Assembly (NCBI RefSeq): GCF_022213065.1
Contig: NZ_JAKLJA010000001.1
Span: 1 to 64,000 of the forward strand
Origin: Paraburkholderia tagetis
GTDB lineage: Bacteria; Pseudomonadota; Gammaproteobacteria; Burkholderiales; Burkholderiaceae
DNA: 64,000 nt
Direction of reading: 5' to 3'
Position numbers and translations under genes: made by a program. The notes under the pieces were generated by a model. The model was not told the origin of the DNA, searched no databases, and was given only the letters and a program-made list of their open reading frames with translations. Below, in pieces: positions 26,073 through 35,553 of the stretch. The first letter of the stretch is position 1. Every line of letters begins with the position of its first letter.

Positions 26073-26789
26073 ATGTCACCTTATATTGCTGAATTCATCG
26101 GCACGGCCCTGCTCGTCCTGCTCGGCAACGGCGCGGTCGCGAACGTGCTGCTCGCGAAGACCAAAGGCAAGGGCGCCGACCTCATCGTCATCGTGATGGG
26201 CTGGGCGATGGCCGTGTTCGTGGCCGTGTATGTAACCGCGTCGTACAGCGGCGCGCATCTGAACCCGGTCGTGACGATCAGCCTCGCGCTCGCGGGCAAG
26301 TTCGCATGGGCGAAGGTGGGCGGCTATATCGCCGCGCAGATGCTCGGCGGCATGGCGGGCGCGTTCCTCGTGTGGCTCGCCTATCGCCAGCACTTCGCGA
26401 ACGAAGCGGACCCCGACCTCAAGCTCGCCGTGTTTTGCACCGCGCCCGCGATTCGCAGCGTGCGGCACAACGTGATTACCGAAGCCATCTGCACTTTCGT
26501 GCTGATTCTCGGCGTGCTGTATCTGGCTTCGCCGCAGGTGGGGCTCGGCGCGCTCGATGCGTTGCCGGTCGGCTTGCTCGTGCTCGGCATCGGCATTTCG
26601 CTGGGCGGTCCCACGGGCTACGCGATGAGTCCAGCGCGCGATCTCTCGCCACGTATCATGCATGCGCTGCTGCCGATCCCGGGCAAGCGGGATAGCGACT
26701 GGCGCTATGCGTGGATTCCCGTGCTCGGGCCGCTGGCGGGCGGTGTGGCCGCGTCGTCGCTGTATCTGTATCTGCACGCGGCCCATTGA
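26073..26789 (+). CDS. glpF: Glycerol facilitator (aquaglyceroporin) with altered NPA motifs
   Basis: A 238-residue major-intrinsic-protein channel with six membrane helices, allowing glycerol entry before GlpK traps it. Position 20 bases after glpK confirms the role. The two half-helix pore motifs are unusual: the first is SGAHLNPVVT (NPV instead of NPA) and the second is TGYAMSPARDLSPR (SPA instead of NPA). The arginine of the selectivity filter after the second motif (PARD) is kept. The second-motif asparagine normally caps the half-helix and orients permeating molecules, so its loss may alter selectivity. The rest of the protein looks intact, with no frameshift or truncation. Confidence 0.93.
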   Translation: MSPYIAEFIGTALLVLLGNGAVANVLLAKTKGKGADLIVIVMGWAMAVFVAVYVTASYSGAHLNPVVTISLALAGKFAWAKVGGYIAAQMLGGMAGAFLVWLAYRQHFANEADPDLKLAVFCTAPAIRSVRHNVITEAICTFVLILGVLYLASPQVGLGALDALPVGLLVLGIGISLGGPTGYAMSPARDLSPRIMHALLPIPGKRDSDWRYAWIPVLGPLAGGVAASSLYLYLHAAH

Positions 26790-26800
26790 TCGTTAGCGCA

Positions 26801-27805
26801 TCACTTCGGAATCACGAACAGCATGGCCGCGAACGCTGCGTAGAGCCAGCCCACGTGCGTGAGCTGGCGGCTCTGTACTTGCGGCGCGCGGAACGCCCAC
26901 TGCAGGAACAGGATGGCGAGCATCGTCGTGATTGCGGCGACGATCGACGGCGCACCAAGATGCCAAGGCGTGAAGAACAGGCCGAACGCGGTGGGAATGG
27001 TCGCCTGGATCATCATCGCGCCGCTGATGTTCGCGAGCGCGAGCCGCTCCTTGCCCTGACGCACCCAGATGATCGCGTTCATGATTTCCGGCAACTCGGT
27101 GGCGATCGGGCTGAAGAGCAGCGCCGTCAATTGCGGGCTCAGGCCGAGCCACGGACCCACCGCGCCAATCTGCTGCACGAACAGGTGCGAAGCGAAAAAG
27201 ATCACCACGAGCGCGCCGATGGTCTGGAGCAGGACCCAGAACAGCGACGGATCCGTATCGCGCGGACGCAGCTTGAGCGGCTCGAGCCCCACGTCTTCGA
27301 CGACATCGCTATCGTCGCTCAGTTCCTTCCAGCAGTAGACCGCGTAGGCCGCGAGAAACGCGATGCCGAGAATGGGCTTGAAGCTGAACACCACGAGTCC
27401 GAGGCCGATCTTCACGACGAAGATGGCGAGGAACCAGAGCTGGTCGCGGCGCAAGCGGCGTGTGTCGGCGTCCACGGTGCCGGCACGCGCGCGGCCTGCG
27501 CGCGCCGCCGTCGCCAGCAGCGCCACGCCCACCACGGCATACGCGACGGTGCTGAGCGCGAGCGGCCCGCCAATGGCCGCGCCAATGCCGATTTCCTTGT
27601 GCGCCGCATCGGTGCCGAATGCGACGGCCACGAGCGTGACCACGCTCTCGGGCAGCGCCGTGCCAAACGCGGCGAGGATCGTGCCGGTGGCCGTCTGCGT
27701 GACCTTGAGCTTCTGGCCGAGCCATTCGACGGCGTTGACGAAGGTCTCGCAGGAAAGATAGATGATGCCGGCAGCGGCAATGAGCAGGGCGAATGTCCAG
27801 ATCAT
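26801..27805 (-). CDS. CaCA-family sodium/calcium-type cation exchanger, probably Mn2+ exporter
   Basis: The 334-residue membrane protein has about ten helices and the paired alpha-repeats of cation/Ca2+ exchangers: FGTALPESVVTLVAVAFGT (about residues 48-66) and SPIATELPEIMNAIIWVRQG (about 245-264), each with the ion-coordinating acidic residue. The start at 27805 (MIWTFALLIAAAG) begins directly with helix 1; an ATG at 27889 would add an implausible hydrophilic tail. A yybP-ykoY-type riboswitch lies in the 5' leader, and that class senses Mn2+, so manganese efflux is the likely job even though the protein family name says calcium. It converges on glpF with 11 bases between stops. Confidence 0.85.
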   Translation of the reverse strand: MIWTFALLIAAAGIIYLSCETFVNAVEWLGQKLKVTQTATGTILAAFGTALPESVVTLVAVAFGTDAAHKEIGIGAAIGGPLALSTVAYAVVGVALLATAARAGRARAGTVDADTRRLRRDQLWFLAIFVVKIGLGLVVFSFKPILGIAFLAAYAVYCWKELSDDSDVVEDVGLEPLKLRPRDTDPSLFWVLLQTIGALVVIFFASHLFVQQIGAVGPWLGLSPQLTALLFSPIATELPEIMNAIIWVRQGKERLALANISGAMMIQATIPTAFGLFFTPWHLGAPSIVAAITTMLAILFLQWAFRAPQVQSRQLTHVGWLYAAFAAMLFVIPK

Positions 27806-27954
27806 GACGTGCACTCCGTGGCGTGCATGTGCAGGTGCGCGTGGATGCAGGCAAAGCGGGATAGGGTGTACGGCATTGGGGTACGGCATTCCTCGGGCTG
27901 GACGGACGGACCAATGACGCGATCCCCCCGCCCAGCCCGGGTGTGAGGGATGAC

Positions 27955-28068
27955 GTCATAGGTCTCGTCAGGCCGAAGAACGGCTGCCGGCGCCATGGCA
28001 CAACGTGCCAATTATGTTGACGGCGGCGCGACACGCATTGCGCGTGACGCAGACTACTCCCCTAAGAC
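27955..28068 (-). promoter_or_regulatory. yybP-ykoY (manganese) riboswitch
   Basis: On the minus strand the leader contains the family's invariant elements in order: TAGGGGAGTAG (28064-28054), GTCAACATA (28021-28013), a GC-rich hairpin, and TGACGAGACC (27970-27961). These match the L1 and L3 conserved loops and the closing strand of yybP-ykoY aptamers, a Mn2+-sensing class. The exchanger start codon is about 150 bases further on, leaving room for an expression platform. No covariance model was run. Confidence 0.85.
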
Positions 28069-28112
28069 CCGCGCATTATAGCCGATGAATGTGGCCGCGC
28101 GGGAGGAGAGGG

Positions 28113-29360
28113 TCAACGGTAAACCGGGAAGTCCTTCGTGAGCGCGACGACCTGCGCGCGCACGCGCTCGATTGTTGCTGCGTCTTCCGGATTGTCGAGC
28201 ACGTCGGCAATCAGGTTGCCCACCTGCTCGGCTTCCTTCACGCCGAAGCCGCGCGTGGTCATCGCCGGCGAACCCAGACGGATACCGCTCGTCACGAACG
28301 GCTTTTCCGGGTCGTTCGGGATTGCGTTCTTGTTCACCGTGATATGCGCGGCACCCAGCACGGCCTCGGCGGCCTTGCCCGTGATCTTCTTCGCGCGCAG
28401 GTCCACCAGCATCACGTGGCTTTCCGTGTGGCCCGAGACGATGCGCAGGCCGCGCTTGACCAGCGTTTCGGCCAGCACGCGCGCGTTCTCGACCACCTGT
28501 TGCTGGTATTCCTTGAACTCCGGCGAGAGTGCTTCCTTGAACGCCACGGCCTTGCCCGCGATCACGTGCATGAGCGGGCCGCCCTGGATGCCCGGGAAGA
28601 TCGCCGAATTGATCTGCTTCTCGAATTCGGCCTTCATCAGGATCACGCCACCGCGCGGGCCGCGCAGGCTCTTGTGCGTGGTCGTGGTGACGAAGTCGGC
28701 GAACGGCACCGGGTTCGGGTAGACGCCCGCGGCAATCAGGCCGGCGTAGTGCGCCATGTCGACCATGAAATACGCGCCCACGCTCCTGGCGATCTTCGCA
28801 AGACGCGCGAAGTCGATGCGCAGCGCGAACGCCGAGGCGCCCGCCACGATCAGCTTGGGCTTGTGCTCCTGCGCGAGCTTCTCGGCCGCTTCGTAGTCGA
28901 TGTCTTCGGCTTCGTTCAGGCCGTAGCTCACGACGTTGAACCACTTGCCCGACATGTTCACGGGCGAGCCGTGCGTGAGGTGGCCGCCGTGCGCGAGGCT
29001 CATGCCCATGATGGTGTCGCCCGGCTTGAGCATGGCGAAGAACACGCCCTGATTGGCCTGCGAACCCGAGTTCGGCTGGACGTTGGCGGCTTCGGCGCCA
29101 AACAGTTCCTTCACGCGGTCGATCGCGAGCTGCTCGACCACATCCACGTGCTCGCAGCCGCCGTAGTAACGCTTGCCGGGATAGCCTTCGGCGTACTTGT
29201 TGGTGAGCTGCGAACCCTGCGCGGCCATGACCGCCGGCGACGTATAGTTTTCCGACGCGATGAGCTCAATGTGCTCTTCCTGGCGGCGGTTCTCGAGTTC
29301 GATCGCCTTGAAGAGTTCGGGATCGACATTCTCGACAGTGGATACGGCTCGTTTGAACAT
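28113..29360 (-). CDS. glyA: Serine hydroxymethyltransferase
   Basis: PLP enzyme interconverting serine plus tetrahydrofolate and glycine plus methylene-tetrahydrofolate. The 415-residue product matches the family. Visible blocks: [18 protein letters not shown] near the N-terminus, [18 protein letters not shown], the cofactor aspartate in [14 protein letters not shown], the PLP lysine in [14 protein letters not shown] (near residue 229), and the C-terminal [15 protein letters not shown]. The start at 29360 (MFKRAV) gives the standard N-terminus. It stands alone, next to a GlxA-type regulator on the same strand 154 bases upstream; such second glyA copies often accompany glycine-betaine or sarcosine catabolism, but no such enzymes are here. 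Confidence 0.95.
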   Translation of the reverse strand: MFKRAVSTVENVDPELFKAIELENRRQEEHIELIASENYTSPAVMAAQGSQLTNKYAEGYPGKRYYGGCEHVDVVEQLAIDRVKELFGAEAANVQPNSGSQANQGVFFAMLKPGDTIMGMSLAHGGHLTHGSPVNMSGKWFNVVSYGLNEAEDIDYEAAEKLAQEHKPKLIVAGASAFALRIDFARLAKIARSVGAYFMVDMAHYAGLIAAGVYPNPVPFADFVTTTTHKSLRGPRGGVILMKAEFEKQINSAIFPGIQGGPLMHVIAGKAVAFKEALSPEFKEYQQQVVENARVLAETLVKRGLRIVSGHTESHVMLVDLRAKKITGKAAEAVLGAAHITVNKNAIPNDPEKPFVTSGIRLGSPAMTTRGFGVKEAEQVGNLIADVLDNPEDAATIERVRAQVVALTKDFPVYR

Positions 29361-29514
29361 GGCTATTCCAGTTTCAGGTTGAAAATACATCACAGCATTG
29401 CGGCGATATTGCGGCGGCAGTGTGTTGCCATTTGAAATCACTCGATGCGATGTTGCTAGAACGAATGCGACAAACATCCGGGATTTTGCGCGCCCAGGGT
29501 TGCCGCATTCGAGC

Positions 29515-30549
29515 TCAGACGCCCTGCCAGCCCGCTTCGTGACTGCGAGACCGGGTGAGACGATAGGCGCTGGGCGATTCGTTGAATTCCTTGCGGAACT
29601 CGCGCCCGAGATGCGAGGCGTCGGAGAATCCACACGACATCGCAATGTCGGAGACCGTTTTGTCCGAGCCCGTGAGCATCCAGGCCGCCATGCGGACCCG
29701 CATCTGGCGGCCATAGACATTCGGCGATTTGCCGGTCTGCGCGGAGAAAAGCCTTTCGAGCTGACGCACCGACATGTCCAGGCGTCGTGCGAGTTCGGCC
29801 AGCGGCAGCGGCTGGCCAATGTGCTGCTCCATGACCAGGACGGCCCGCCGTACCTTGGGATGCGAAGTGGGGTCGAGTCCGGACGGATACGGCTGAGGCG
29901 CGCTGCCTCGCTGCGCATCGTCGACGATCAGGATTCGCTGCGCCTTCTGCACGATGCTCGCATCGAAATGCCGCAACAGGATGGCCGCCGCCACGTCGAT
30001 CGACGCGCGTCCGCCGGAGCAGGTGATACGCCGCCGGTCGATCACGAACAGGCGGTCGGCGATCAGGCTGGCTTCGGGAATGGCCGGGTAGCGCTCGACG
30101 AAGTCCCAATAGTGGAACCAGCTCACGCAGATCCGGTAGCCCTCCATGACGCCGGCGCGCGCCAGCGCGAACGCGCCCGTGCAGATTCCAACGAGGGTGG
30201 CGGAAGTCGACGCCGCTTTGCGGATGAAGCGCAGCGTCGCCTCGCTGGCGGAAGGCCCCGAATGGAGCAGCCCGCCCACGACCAGCACGTAGTCGAACGC
30301 GCCGGCTTCGTCGAACGTCACCCACGGCGCGACCTGAATGCCACAGCTTGCGCGGATGGGCACGAGCGATTCCGCGACGATGGTCCATGAGCAGCGCACG
30401 GGGCGGCTCTGGTCTCCATCGTCGCTGGCGAGGCGCAGCAGGTCGACGAAACCGGAGAAAGCCGTCAACGTGAAATTGGGGAGCAGGACGATCCCGAAGC
30501 GCAGTGGCTGGGAAGGTCCTGCGTGAAGAGGAGCACTCACGGAAGACAT
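29515..30549 (-). CDS. GlxA/CdhR-type AraC-family regulator with DJ-1/PfpI-like domain
   Basis: A 344-residue regulator with two parts. Residues 15-190 form a class-I glutamine-amidotransferase-like (DJ-1/PfpI) sensor: [32 protein letters not shown] and [18 protein letters not shown], with the cysteine of the nucleophile elbow. Residues 235-335 form an AraC helix-turn-helix pair: [21 protein letters not shown] and [32 protein letters not shown]. Relatives include GbdR, CdhR, SouR and ArgR, which sense betaine, carnitine, sarcosine or arginine. It starts five bases after the NCS1 permease stop and is probably the last gene of an SDR-NCS1-regulator operon. The inducer is unknown. Confidence 0.87.
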   Translation of the reverse strand: MSSVSAPLHAGPSQPLRFGIVLLPNFTLTAFSGFVDLLRLASDDGDQSRPVRCSWTIVAESLVPIRASCGIQVAPWVTFDEAGAFDYVLVVGGLLHSGPSASEATLRFIRKAASTSATLVGICTGAFALARAGVMEGYRICVSWFHYWDFVERYPAIPEASLIADRLFVIDRRRITCSGGRASIDVAAAILLRHFDASIVQKAQRILIVDDAQRGSAPQPYPSGLDPTSHPKVRRAVLVMEQHIGQPLPLAELARRLDMSVRQLERLFSAQTGKSPNVYGRQMRVRMAAWMLTGSDKTVSDIAMSCGFSDASHLGREFRKEFNESPSAYRLTRSRSHEAGWQGV

Positions 30550-30554
30550 TGGGA

Positions 30555-31922
30555 TTACGAGGCCGCCATGCCGCTAGTCGCCCGCGCGCGCGTCGGGCGT
30601 GCGAAGTAGTACAAAAGACCGGGCACGAGCAGGCTGGGAATCCAGCTGATGTCCGCGCCAATGAGCTTTGCGAAGTAGCTGTGATAGAAGGACACGTCCA
30701 TGAATGGGATCGTGCTCGCGATGCCCGCGCAATAGATGGCGATCGTCGTAAAGTTGAAGGTTCCGTACTGGCCGCCCGCGTCGTACATGTCGTCGACGTT
30801 ATAGTGCCCGCGGCGCACGAGGTAGTAATCGACGAGATTGATGGAGCTCCAGGGCACCAGCACGTAAATTTGTGCGTTGAGAATGTCGGCGAAATAGTCC
30901 GCGAAGTGGTATTGGGTGGCTACCGCAATCCAGGTGGAGAGCGCGAACAGAATCATCAGGATGACGAATTTAATCGAGCGGCGGATATGCGTCATCTTGC
31001 GAAATCCACTGAAGATCGTCACCGACGACATATACGCGCTGTAAAGACTCAACACATTGAACACCAATACGCCGAGCACGATTGCGATGAGGGCAGGGCG
31101 AGCCCAGGCGCCAAACAAGGCCGCAATCGCGGTGCCGGGGTCGTTGATCACGGAGGTCGTCACCGTGGCGAGCACCGCGCCCAGCGCCATCACGGCGAGT
31201 GACCCGATCAAACCGCCGAGATAGGTGTACCAGAAGGTGTCGCGCGTGCGCACGGATTCCGGGAGATAGCGCGAATAGTCGGCGACGTAGGGGCCGAACC
31301 CGAGCGTCCACGATGCCGCCTGAGCGACGACGAGATTGAATGCGCCCACGGAGAAACCGTGCTTTGCCGCTTGCAGCGGAATGTGCACGCTGGGTGTGCC
31401 GATCAGGATCGCAGCGGTTGCCGCAAAGACCAGAATCGACAGCACCGTCATCACGGCACCGAAGCGGTGGATCAACTCATAGCCCACGTAGCTGATAACG
31501 AACGTCAGCGCGCCAAAGAGAATGATGGCGGCATTGTCCGACATTGGACAGATCGACTTGATCGACTCGCGCATCACGACGCCGTCCGCCGCGACGAACA
31601 GCACATAGGCGAGCGTCACGATGACGAGCGGCAGCGCCGCGCCAAAAACGCCAAATTGCGCGCGGCTCTGGATCATTTGCGGAATGCCGAGATGGGGGCC
31701 TTGCGCGGAGTGGGCCGCCATGAAAATCGTGCCGATCACGTTGCCGATGACCAGCGCGACGAGTGTCCACGCGAGGCTCATGCCGGCAGCGATGCCGAGC
31801 GTGCCGACCACGAGCGCGGTGACCTGCATGTTCGCGCTGAACCAGATCGTGAACAGGCGTTTGGGCGTGCCGTAGCGCTCACTATGCGGGATGAATTCTA
31901 TGCTGCGATTTTCGACGTCCAT
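30555..31922 (-). CDS. NCS1-family permease (nucleobase/hydantoin/allantoin type)
   Basis: A 455-residue membrane protein with about 12 helices. The N-terminal SIEFIPHSERYGTPKRLFTIWFSANMQVTALVVGTLG is characteristic of NCS1 purine/pyrimidine/hydantoin permeases, and MVSSxx-type helices with LGFGPYVADYSRYLPESV (helix 6 loop) confirm it. The start at 31922 (MDVENRSIEF) is the first that avoids a low-quality extension and follows GGAACC. The family includes cytosine, uracil, allantoin, hydantoin and thiamine carriers; substrate cannot be fixed from sequence. It lies between an SDR gene 59 bases upstream and a GlxA-type regulator five bases downstream, suggesting a small inducible uptake and oxidation unit. 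Confidence 0.88.
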   Translation of the reverse strand: MDVENRSIEFIPHSERYGTPKRLFTIWFSANMQVTALVVGTLGIAAGMSLAWTLVALVIGNVIGTIFMAAHSAQGPHLGIPQMIQSRAQFGVFGAALPLVIVTLAYVLFVAADGVVMRESIKSICPMSDNAAIILFGALTFVISYVGYELIHRFGAVMTVLSILVFAATAAILIGTPSVHIPLQAAKHGFSVGAFNLVVAQAASWTLGFGPYVADYSRYLPESVRTRDTFWYTYLGGLIGSLAVMALGAVLATVTTSVINDPGTAIAALFGAWARPALIAIVLGVLVFNVLSLYSAYMSSVTIFSGFRKMTHIRRSIKFVILMILFALSTWIAVATQYHFADYFADILNAQIYVLVPWSSINLVDYYLVRRGHYNVDDMYDAGGQYGTFNFTTIAIYCAGIASTIPFMDVSFYHSYFAKLIGADISWIPSLLVPGLLYYFARPTRARATSGMAAS

Positions 31923-31981
31923 GGCGGGTTCCGTTGGGGTTGGTCGGCGCTGATGCGCAGGCGACGGGGTAATGCGATCAG

Positions 31982-32761
31982 TCAGAGAGCGGAGAAGCCG
32001 TTGTCGACGAAGAGATGCGTGCCGTTGACAAAGCTGGATTCGTCGGAGGCGAGGAACAGTGCGGCCGCTGCAACCTCTGAAGCTTCGCAAAGCCGTCCTT
32101 GTTGTTGGGCGATGGCGGCTTCGGTCACGTCCACGCCCATGGCCTGCAACTGGCTGATCTCGCGCACGCCGTGAGGCGTGCGAATGAAACCTGGCGCGAT
32201 CGCATTGCAGCGGATGCCGCGATCGCGGTATTCGATGGCAATCGCGCGGGCGAACATATGGCAGGCGCCTTTCGTAGTGTCATAGAGCACTTCGCCCGGC
32301 GTGGCGCAGACCGCGGATATCGACGAGGTGCAGATAATGTTTCCCGCGCCTTTTTCGAGCATCTGCGGCAGGACCGCCTGAGTCATCAGGTACATGCTCT
32401 TTACGTTGACGGCCATGAGCCAATCCCATTCGTCTTCTTCGATCTCAAGGAAGGGTTTGACGATCAACGTGCCGGCGTGATTGAACAGCACGTCGGCGGG
32501 GCCGAATGTTTTTTGCGCGGCGGCGACGGCCCGCGCAACATCCGACTTGCATGCGACGTCCGCTCCAAAGCCGACCGCCTTCAGACCTTCGTCGCGCAGC
32601 CTCGAAGCCAGTGTTTCGGCGGCGTGGCCATCGCGGTCGACGATTGCCACGCGCGCGCCCTGCTTCGCGAAAAGTTCCGATGCCGCGGCGCCGCAGCCTC
32701 CCGCACCGCCGCTGATGATTGCAACCTTGCCAGCAAGCCGGCCGTCGATTCGAGAAGACAT
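31982..32761 (-). CDS. SDR-family oxidoreductase
   Basis: A 259-residue classical short-chain dehydrogenase. NAD(P)-binding: VAIISGGAGGCGAAASELF (about 13-31, GGxGGxG) with D42 in AIVDRDG suggesting NAD+ preference. Structural motif NHAG (usually NNAG), catalytic Ser in TSSISAV and the YDTTK catalytic pair are present, as is the C-terminal FVNGTHLFVDNGFSAL. First gene of a likely operon with the NCS1 permease and GlxA-type regulator, divergent from an AraC-type gene at 32940. The substrate is not predictable; oxidation of an alcohol derived from the imported compound is an inference. Confidence 0.85.
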   Translation of the reverse strand: MSSRIDGRLAGKVAIISGGAGGCGAAASELFAKQGARVAIVDRDGHAAETLASRLRDEGLKAVGFGADVACKSDVARAVAAAQKTFGPADVLFNHAGTLIVKPFLEIEEDEWDWLMAVNVKSMYLMTQAVLPQMLEKGAGNIICTSSISAVCATPGEVLYDTTKGACHMFARAIAIEYRDRGIRCNAIAPGFIRTPHGVREISQLQAMGVDVTEAAIAQQQGRLCEASEVAAAALFLASDESSFVNGTHLFVDNGFSAL

Positions 32762-32939
32762 GGTTCGTTATCCTGTGTTGCGTGGCGCCCAATGGCGCCC
32801 ACGGATCACAGGTTAGGGACGAGGTTTTTTGGTCGCTATCGGATTTCGGCAATTGCGGGTTTTCCCCGTGGTCTCGACCGTATTTTGGCGAGAGGGTGTT
32901 TTCGCTAGAATTGATGGTTGATCCCGCAGTCTCGCGCGC

Positions 32940-33926
32940 ATGATGGCCTCCCAGCTTCCCGACATCGAACCGGATATGAACGCCTCTCCAGCCGTTCGCG
33001 GGGTGACGTATTGTGCGTTTACGGATGTGGATGCGCAGGCGCGCATTTTTAAGGACTGGCATCTCGACTACACGCAGATCTCGCGCGGCGTTTTCCACGG
33101 GTCCTCGTCGATTGTTTCGCTCGGCGGCGTGCGTGTGCTCGTCGAAGGTCTCGACAAGGTCATTCTGCAGCGAGGGTCCGTACCCGCCGATCGAATCGCT
33201 GTTGCGGTGCCGCTAGAATTGAACGGTCATGCGCGGATGTGTGGCGAAGAGAGTGGGCGTGACAGCCTGCACGTATTTTCCAGCGGCCGGGATTTCGAAT
33301 TCGTCTCCCCCGACCAGCATCTTCTCGCCAATGTCGAAATCGACGTTCGTCAGCTTCAGAGCGATGCACTCCGATCGTTTGCGCTTTCGCTGTGCGAAGC
33401 CAACCTGACACCTGTCATGCCGATGAATGCGGTGACGGCCGAGCGCTTGCGGAACGTGCTGCGTCATATCCTGTCGATCTCGACGCACGAGCTGGCGTGC
33501 ACGCCGGTTGAACAGTTGCAGGGCGCGATTCTGTCCGTGGTTTCAGAGGCCGTTGAGGTCGAACCCGCCGGCATGCGGCGTACCGGACCGGGGCACCCGA
33601 GTCATTACGCTTTGGTCGCGGCCATACAAAGCCGTCTTGAAGATGCACAAACGTGCCCGTTGTCGATCGCGGAGCTGTGCGGGCAGCTTGGTGTCAGTCG
33701 CAGGACGATCCAGTATGCGTTTCAGCACGTGCTCGATCTCAATCCCGTTGCCTACCTTCGGGCAGTCAGGCTCAACCATGTGCGCCGCGCACTGCGCGTT
33801 GGGGACTCGGTGACAGTGGCGGCGACCAGATGGGGTTTTCTGCATCTCGGCAGCTTTGCACAAGACTACCGCAGCATGTTTGGCGAGCTTCCATCCGTCA
33901 CGGCGCGCAAATACCGGCAAGTTTGA
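32940..33926 (+). CDS. AraC-family transcriptional regulator, EutR-like
   Basis: A 328-residue regulator whose C-terminal third (about 225-325) carries the AraC/XylS double helix-turn-helix: CPLSIAELCGQLGVSRRTIQYAFQHVLDLNPVAYLRAVRL and VTVAATRWGFLHLGSFAQDYRSMFGELPS. The N-terminal part resembles the ligand domain of EutR/FeaR-like regulators (DYTQISRGVFHGSSSIVSLGGVRVLVE and VAVPLELNGHARMCGEE). It is divergent from the SDR-NCS1 operon across 178 bp, so that operon is its likeliest target. MMASQ at the N-terminus leaves two adjacent ATG starts. Ethanolamine itself is not implied, since no eut genes are present. Confidence 0.83.
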   Translation: MMASQLPDIEPDMNASPAVRGVTYCAFTDVDAQARIFKDWHLDYTQISRGVFHGSSSIVSLGGVRVLVEGLDKVILQRGSVPADRIAVAVPLELNGHARMCGEESGRDSLHVFSSGRDFEFVSPDQHLLANVEIDVRQLQSDALRSFALSLCEANLTPVMPMNAVTAERLRNVLRHILSISTHELACTPVEQLQGAILSVVSEAVEVEPAGMRRTGPGHPSHYALVAAIQSRLEDAQTCPLSIAELCGQLGVSRRTIQYAFQHVLDLNPVAYLRAVRLNHVRRALRVGDSVTVAATRWGFLHLGSFAQDYRSMFGELPSVTARKYRQV

Positions 33927-33943
33927 AGAAGCCCGGACGAAAC

Positions 33944-34669
33944 TCAGGCGAAACTCAATGGGATTTCAAGGCCCTCGGGTATCGCATAGTCCGTCATATG
34001 GCGGCGGGAGAGCTCCCAATGCGCCTTCACGATTTCGCCGGCGCGCTCGGCGTCGCGGCGCTCGATCGCGTCGATGATTTCGTCGTGCTGGCTCGCGGCT
34101 TGATGCATCTCGTGCTGCATGCTTTCGGAAGCCGGATAACGGTAGAAGGTCTTGCCGAGGCGCGCGTGATCGATCAGCAGACGCCGCAGACTGGGCATCA
34201 AATAATCGTTCTGGGCCATCCTCCCGATCTCGAGATGGAACTGGTCGTTGTAGAGCACCCGATTCTCGACATCGTGTTCCTCGATGGCGAGACGGAAGCG
34301 CTTCTGGATCTCTCTGAGCCTGGCAACGTCCGCGGCGGAGGCATTGGTTGCGGCGAGCTGCGTCGTGGCGACGTAGATGAGCGGAGCCGCCAAAAAAAAG
34401 CTTCGCAGCGAGTGGTAGTTCATCGACGAAACCCGGGCCGCGCGATTGGCTTCCAGCTCGATGTAGCCTTCGGCGGCCATCTGGCGCATCAACTCCCGCA
34501 CCGGTGGCCGGGACAAGCCAAATTCTTCGCTCAGCGCGAGTTCGTCCACCACCGCGCCCGGCTGCAACTCCATACTGACGATGCGGCGACGAAGTGTTTC
34601 GGCCAGCACGGCCTTGCGGTCAACGGGGGCGGCGGCGTCTGCGTCGGATTCGGCGGGGCTCTGTTTCAT
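33944..34669 (-). CDS. GntR-family regulator, FadR subfamily
   Basis: A 241-residue regulator with an N-terminal winged helix (about 18-80: LAETLRRRIVSMELQPGAVVDELALSEEFGLSRPPVRELMRQMAAEGYIELEANR) and a C-terminal all-helical FCD domain (about 90-225). The FCD metal/ligand histidines can be seen in NDQFHLEIG, HDEIIDAIERRD and AKAHWE-like segments. It lies downstream of the FAD oxidase-MFS-DapA-ALDH operon on the same strand, separated by an inserted-looking repeat element, and may be its regulator. TGTGTACTATAA at about 34691-34702 in its own promoter and TGTATACA near 40977 in the operon promoter are possible shared half-sites. Confidence 0.87.
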   Translation of the reverse strand: MKQSPAESDADAAAPVDRKAVLAETLRRRIVSMELQPGAVVDELALSEEFGLSRPPVRELMRQMAAEGYIELEANRAARVSSMNYHSLRSFFLAAPLIYVATTQLAATNASAADVARLREIQKRFRLAIEEHDVENRVLYNDQFHLEIGRMAQNDYLMPSLRRLLIDHARLGKTFYRYPASESMQHEMHQAASQHDEIIDAIERRDAERAGEIVKAHWELSRRHMTDYAIPEGLEIPLSFA

Positions 34670-34841
34670 GGGATTTCTCTGTCTATCTTTTGTGTACTAT
34701 AAGGCGTAGGAGCCAGATACGCCATAGCGCCCGATTCAGCAGGTTTGCTCTCTTTGCTTTACTGTGGGTTTGGAAATTTTTGGTTCCTTGGGGGCGGTGG
34801 ATCTTCGGGGCTTTTGCTTTTTCGCGTTTTCTTGTTTGTCA

Positions 34842-35399
34842 CGTTTCCTTGTGATCGTGTCGGTCTATTAGCGTTGCCCCTGTGCGGGGCGGCACCTACT
34901 TTTCTTTGCAGCCGCAAAGAAAAGTAGGCAAAAGAAAGCGGCTCAAACCGCTAGTGTGACGCAGTGGACCACTTGCCGTTAATCGAAGTGGTTCCGGGGC
35001 ATCCGTCACCCCGCACCTTGAAACTGAGTGACAAAGGACTCATTCATCCCGCTGCTCGCTACGCGCGCAGCGGTCGGGTATGTAAGGGAAACCAAGGGTT
35101 CTGCCTGGGCACTCGAATGCGCATGCACTGCGTCGATGCACAGGCATCCTGATTGTTTTGGATTATGCCCTACGGCGCGCGTAGCGCCGCCGGAGGTATG
35201 AGCCCTTAGTCACTCTGTTGTACGGCGCGTGGTGGCAGACGCTCCGGAACCGCTCCGATTACAGGCAAGGGGTGGACCGCGTAACACTAGCGGTTTGAGC
35301 GGCTTTCTTTTGCCTACTTTTCTTTGCCGCTGCAAAGAAAAGTAGGTGCCGCCCCGCACAGGGGCAACGCTAATAGACCGACACGAAAACAAGGAAACG
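34842..35399. repeat. 558-bp element with ~115-bp terminal inverted repeats (copy A)
   Basis: The ends are inverted copies: CGTTTCCTTG then GTGTCGGTCTATTAGCGTTG at the left, and the complement at the right ending AAGGAAACG. The inverted arms run about 115 bp, to the CCGCTAGTGT region. Inside each arm is a nested perfect palindrome, CCTACTTTTCTTTGC / GCAAAGAAAAGTAGG, around a 4-base loop. The next ~80 bp of each side also pair imperfectly. Copy B (48369-48913) is the same element in the opposite orientation. There is no transposase; short frames inside are repeat sequence, not genes. The rest of 34670-35553 holds no gene. Confidence 0.85.
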
Positions 35400-35553
35400 C
35401 GAAAAACCAGGAACCGCGAAAAAAGAAAACCGCGTCGCAAGCCGCCATAAATAGCGATTGCCGTCCGAGGCGGCACCCTGTCTGGATGGCCTCGGCCGGC
35501 AACTTTCGCACGCTTGCGCGTCACAGCGCTTCACAGCGCTCCACTACGCACCA

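Noticed and set aside
34964..35152. 62-codon frame inside repeat copy A, and its relative at 48570-48779 in copy B
   Set aside because: The similar peptides arise because the two repeat elements are homologous. No ribosome site or conserved end, and the frames have different C-termini.
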